NCBI GenBank assembly: GCA_963675135.1
Contig: OY776123.1
Coordinates: 6,078,501 to 6,142,500, forward strand
Origin: Galeopsis tetrahit
Lineage: Eukaryota; Streptophyta; Magnoliopsida; Lamiales; Lamiaceae
Length of the DNA: 64,000 nucleotides
Direction: 5' to 3'
The position numbers and the translations under genes are program-made. Numbering within the stretch: position 1 is the first letter of the stretch; each line of letters starts with the position of its first letter. Shown piece by piece: positions 61,400 to 64,000 of the stretch. The notes beneath the pieces are model-generated. The model worked only from the letters and a program-made list of their open reading frames with translations. It ran no database searches and was not told the origin of the DNA.

Positions 61400-61825
61400 G
61401 GCCCTCTCCATTGAGAGGTATTTAGTGGGGAAGATGTTGAGGTGGATGATGGGAGGAGGGAAGGGCTTGGAAAACTTGTTTACTTCCCCAGGTATTTGTG
61501 AGGGGATGAGTGGGGGCCACTAAGCCGTTGGTCTTTTTTTTTTTTTTTTTTTTTATGGAAGTTAAATACCCATCCCTTTTTTCCCTCCCCATGACTCGAA
61601 CCCATGACCTAAGGCCTAGGTAGTGGTGCTCTAACCACTTGAGCTATCCCACTTTGTCAGCCGTTGGTCTTCTTGCTTCATAATTTATATTGAATGGGGG
61701 CCACAAATACCTACTTTTTGAGGTAGGTTGTTGGGAGAAGATTTTGTGTTTGGGGTAGATGCTGACGTGGCGCTGAGGTGGAGTACTAAATACCTCAAGT
61801 TAACTTTCCCTCATTGGAGAAGGCT
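61400..61825. mobile_element. Harbinger-like MITE, host of a SINE
   Basis: The left end GGCCCTCTCCATTGAG matches the complement of the right end (AGCCTTCTCCAATGAGG), and ATTTAG/CTAAAT blocks are mirrored further in. TTA flanks both sides (61397-61399 and 61826-61828). Without the SINE and its duplication it would be about 290 bp. Confidence 0.65.
61536..61658 (-). mobile_element. tRNA-derived SINE with 13 bp target-site duplication
   Basis: Read on the minus strand it has a Pol III A box (GATAGCTCAAGTGGTTAGAG) and a B box (GGGTTCGAGTC), a short unrelated body and a poly-A tail (poly-T at 61536-61554). AGCCGTTGGTCTT flanks it on both sides (61523-61535 and 61659-61671). It is inserted inside the Harbinger-like MITE. 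Confidence 0.9.
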
Positions 61826-61828
61826 TTA

Positions 61829-63800
61829 GAAAGTATGGGTGCACTTGCCCATGATGTGGCCGAGCCAATTGTAATGGCAATAATTACGTGTTTTAAACAA
61901 AGTATTTTGGGGGAAAAACATATTATAAACATGGATTTATTTGTGTTTATGTTGAAGGGAATGGTTATATGCACTCATAGAATTTATAAGTACATCCACC
62001 TGTAGTTTTTTTTTTTTTTTTTAATATGAAATATTAGTTCTACACTTCTCTCAAATTTAAAAAAAAAAAAAATCTCACGATAAGTATACCCACTATTATT
62101 TTAAAGCTACCATAACGAAATGTTTCCAAAAATAAATCATGTTGAACTTTATGTCTTAAATAAAACGGTGGGTGTAAATAACCTTGTCCTAAATTAAAAG
62201 GGAGACAGGTCATTTCCAAATACGGCCCCGGGGCCGAATATCCCTATTACATATGGGCCTTTAAATTTAATGGGCTTACCTTGCCATTAAACTGGGCCTG
62301 ACTTTGGATGGGTTTCCGAACCCCACCGCTGAATATGTGAGAAAAAAATCACATCTATTTTATGGGTAATTTTAAAAAAATTGGTAGGATTGATAATAAA
62401 AATAAAATACGACTAAAAGCATTTATGATAATTTACGTAGCTTAAACGGTTGAGAATAGTCTTTTTTATGTTGAGGTCAATTTCAATTATAATGACATAC
62501 ACTTGTTAGTGATGTTATGTTACACATATTTTGTTGCACTTTTCAGTTGTAGTGACTTACTATTTTCAACAATATTTTTTTAGTTATATTGACTTACACT
62601 TTTTAGTAATGTTATGCTACACTTTTTAGTCATATTTTGTTGCACTTTTCAGTTGTAGTGACTTACAATTTTCAACAATATGTTCAGTTATAGTGACTTA
62701 CACTTTTTAGTAATGTTATGTTACACTTTTTACTCGTATTTTGTTACACTTTTCAGTTATAATAAATTACATTTTTCATTAAAATATTGTGTTGCACTTT
62801 TCAAGTATATTGACATGCACTTTTTAATAATATTGTGTTGCACTTTCTAGTTATACTAACTTGCATTTTCTAGTTATAATAACTTATACTTTTCATTAAA
62901 AGTTGTGTTGCACTTTTCAATTATAGTGACTTATACTTTTTAATAAAAAAATGTGCTACACTTTTTAGTAATATTAACTTACACTTTTTAACACACACAA
63001 TTTCGGAAAAAAATTATCAATAAAAAAAAATTACAAAAAAAATAATAATAAAAAAAAAAAAATAACAAAGTCAAAATTTTTATTCACAATATTCTTGAAT
63101 ATTTAAGATTTAAGTTGACCAAGTCAATTCAATAGGATTAATTGATTCTATATAAGACCAATCCCTATTTTATTATTCCCGTATAAGTTTCTAGTTACTT
63201 TTCTACACAAAGAAAAATATGTTATTAAATTTATAAATAATATGATTGAAAGAGAAAAAAGATGTAAAAGCAACATTTTTTATACATAAATAAGAGTGAA
63301 GTGTAGGAGTATAAATTTAAAAGGCATTTATATAAAAGACATGAAAAACTTATAGTGTTAATTTAAGTAATATATATACAGTATTAGAGATAATAAAACA
63401 AAATTACTATATATTGTTGAGGAGGTCATGCATCTACAATATTGGGAGAAGGCCAAATATGAGGACTAGAGAAAGGTGTAAATGCCCTAGCTAAACAGTG
63501 TTGTAAAACTTGCTTTAATGCCTGGATATGCAGTCTATAATAATGGAGAAACTTAATTATTCTCAAACTTTATTTCCATGAATTAATTTTAATTTAAATT
63601 TAAATTATAGGTAGGAGGGATAAAAGCGCAAAATGTTAAGAAGTTTTTGATAGTAACAGGTTTCCTCGTGGAACTCAGGCGTATTTTTTCTGTATTATGA
63701 ATAGTATAATATCCATTTTGTTATATATATATATTTGCATTCAGCTGCATTTAATTAAAGACAGACAAATAAATTAATTAATTAAACAGATCGAGTTATA
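61829..63800. other. Intergenic DNA between the two WAT1 genes
   Basis: The first 180 bp correspond to the 3' flank that is also seen at 45.29-45.50 kb. A minisatellite follows (62490-63010). The last part, with a (TA)n tract near 63722-63733, should contain the promoter of the second WAT1 gene. Confidence 0.5.
62490..63010. repeat. Degenerate minisatellite, TTGCACTTTTCAGTTATA type
   Basis: About fifteen imperfect units share the core found at 10960-11350, with a longer-range repeat of TTTTGTTGCACTTTTCAGTT followed by GTAGTGACTTAC. It is followed by the same tail (AAGTTGACCAAGTCAA, TCTATATAAGACCAATCC), so the two loci are copies of one larger element. Confidence 0.78.
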
Positions 63801-64000
63801 ATGTCGAGGAGGGGGAGGAACTTCAACTACTGTTACGGTGAAGTGGTTCCGTTTGCGGCGATGGTGGCGGCGGAAATCACGACGGTGGGAAGTAGCACCG
63901 TCTTCAAAGCGGCGGTTTCCAAGGGTTTGAGCTACCATATATTCATGCTCTATTCTTATGCCATTTCTGCCCTTGTTCTCCTCCCTCTTTCCTATCTTTT
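63801..64000 (+). CDS. WAT1-related transporter, 5' end (continues beyond window)
   Basis: ATG 63801 opens a frame that runs to the window edge. It reads YCYGEVVPFAAMVAAEITTV, then TVFKAAVSKGLSYHIFMLYS and ISALVLLPLSYLF, closely parallel to the first exon of the WAT1 gene at 59711 (EEVVPLAALVSVECTSVG, GLNFHVYMAYASAISAI). The first two membrane helices of an EamA transporter are covered. It is a tandem paralogue in the same orientation, about 2.5 kb downstream. It lacks the (GA)n leader of its neighbour and has an AT-rich 5' flank instead. Confidence 0.88.
   Translation, partial: MSRRGRNFNYCYGEVVPFAAMVAAEITTVGSSTVFKAAVSKGLSYHIFMLYSYAISALVLLPLSYL

Overview
This is nuclear DNA of a flowering plant, almost certainly a eudicot. 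The genes have short GT-AG introns, AT-rich intergenic DNA and plant-specific products (ATL RING-H2 ligase, LRR receptor kinase, WAT1-type transporters, a UVH3/XPG orthologue). They sit among plant transposons: Stowaway and Harbinger MITEs, a MULE, L1-type LINEs, solo LTRs and a tRNA-derived SINE. The species cannot be told from the sequence. Nothing is prokaryotic or organellar.

Layout. 1-2.2 kb: 3' part of an NHL-repeat gene (+). 2.2-9.6 kb: a Harbinger-like MITE, a 4 x 95 bp tandem array, two divergent tRNA-Trp(CCA) genes forming one large palindrome, a 110 bp tandem duplication, MITEs and a decayed RNase H-type LINE. 9.7-10.2 kb: a small single-exon plant gene of unknown function. 13.1-14.3 kb (-): ATL RING-H2 E3 ligase. 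18.3-20.9 kb (-): LRR receptor pseudokinase. 22.1-24.1 kb (-): a UBC4/5/6-type E2, six coding exons. 27.3-29.6 kb (-): MULE transposase with one nonsense codon and a truncated 3' part. 29.9-33.2 kb: 5'-truncated LINE. 33.3-36.5 kb: gene-fragment-rich DNA with a duplicated Sec14-like fragment, possibly Helitron-like. 36.8-44.4 kb (+): complete UVH3/XPG repair endonuclease gene, 15 coding exons, about 1469 aa. 44.6-58.1 kb: a transposon graveyard with a relic WAT1 last exon, two solo LTRs of one family, a third solo LTR and a Stowaway MITE nested inside an AUX1/LAX pseudogene, then an almost full-length two-ORF LINE with a 13 bp target-site duplication. 59.2-61.3 kb (+): WAT1-related (EamA) transporter directly behind a 485 bp (GA)n tract. 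61.4-63.2 kb: a MITE containing a SINE, and a minisatellite. 63.8 kb to the end: first exon of a second WAT1-related gene.

The host genes do not form a pathway. The meaningful neighbourhood is UVH3 followed by a WAT1/UMAMIT cluster, an arrangement I recall from Arabidopsis chromosome 3, plus signs that the WAT1 block was tandemly duplicated here and one copy largely deleted. An E3 ligase, a receptor pseudokinase and an E2 lie together on the minus strand, but nothing in the sequence links them functionally. Exon borders were read by eye from GT-AG sites, reading-frame continuity and family knowledge; no alignment was run.
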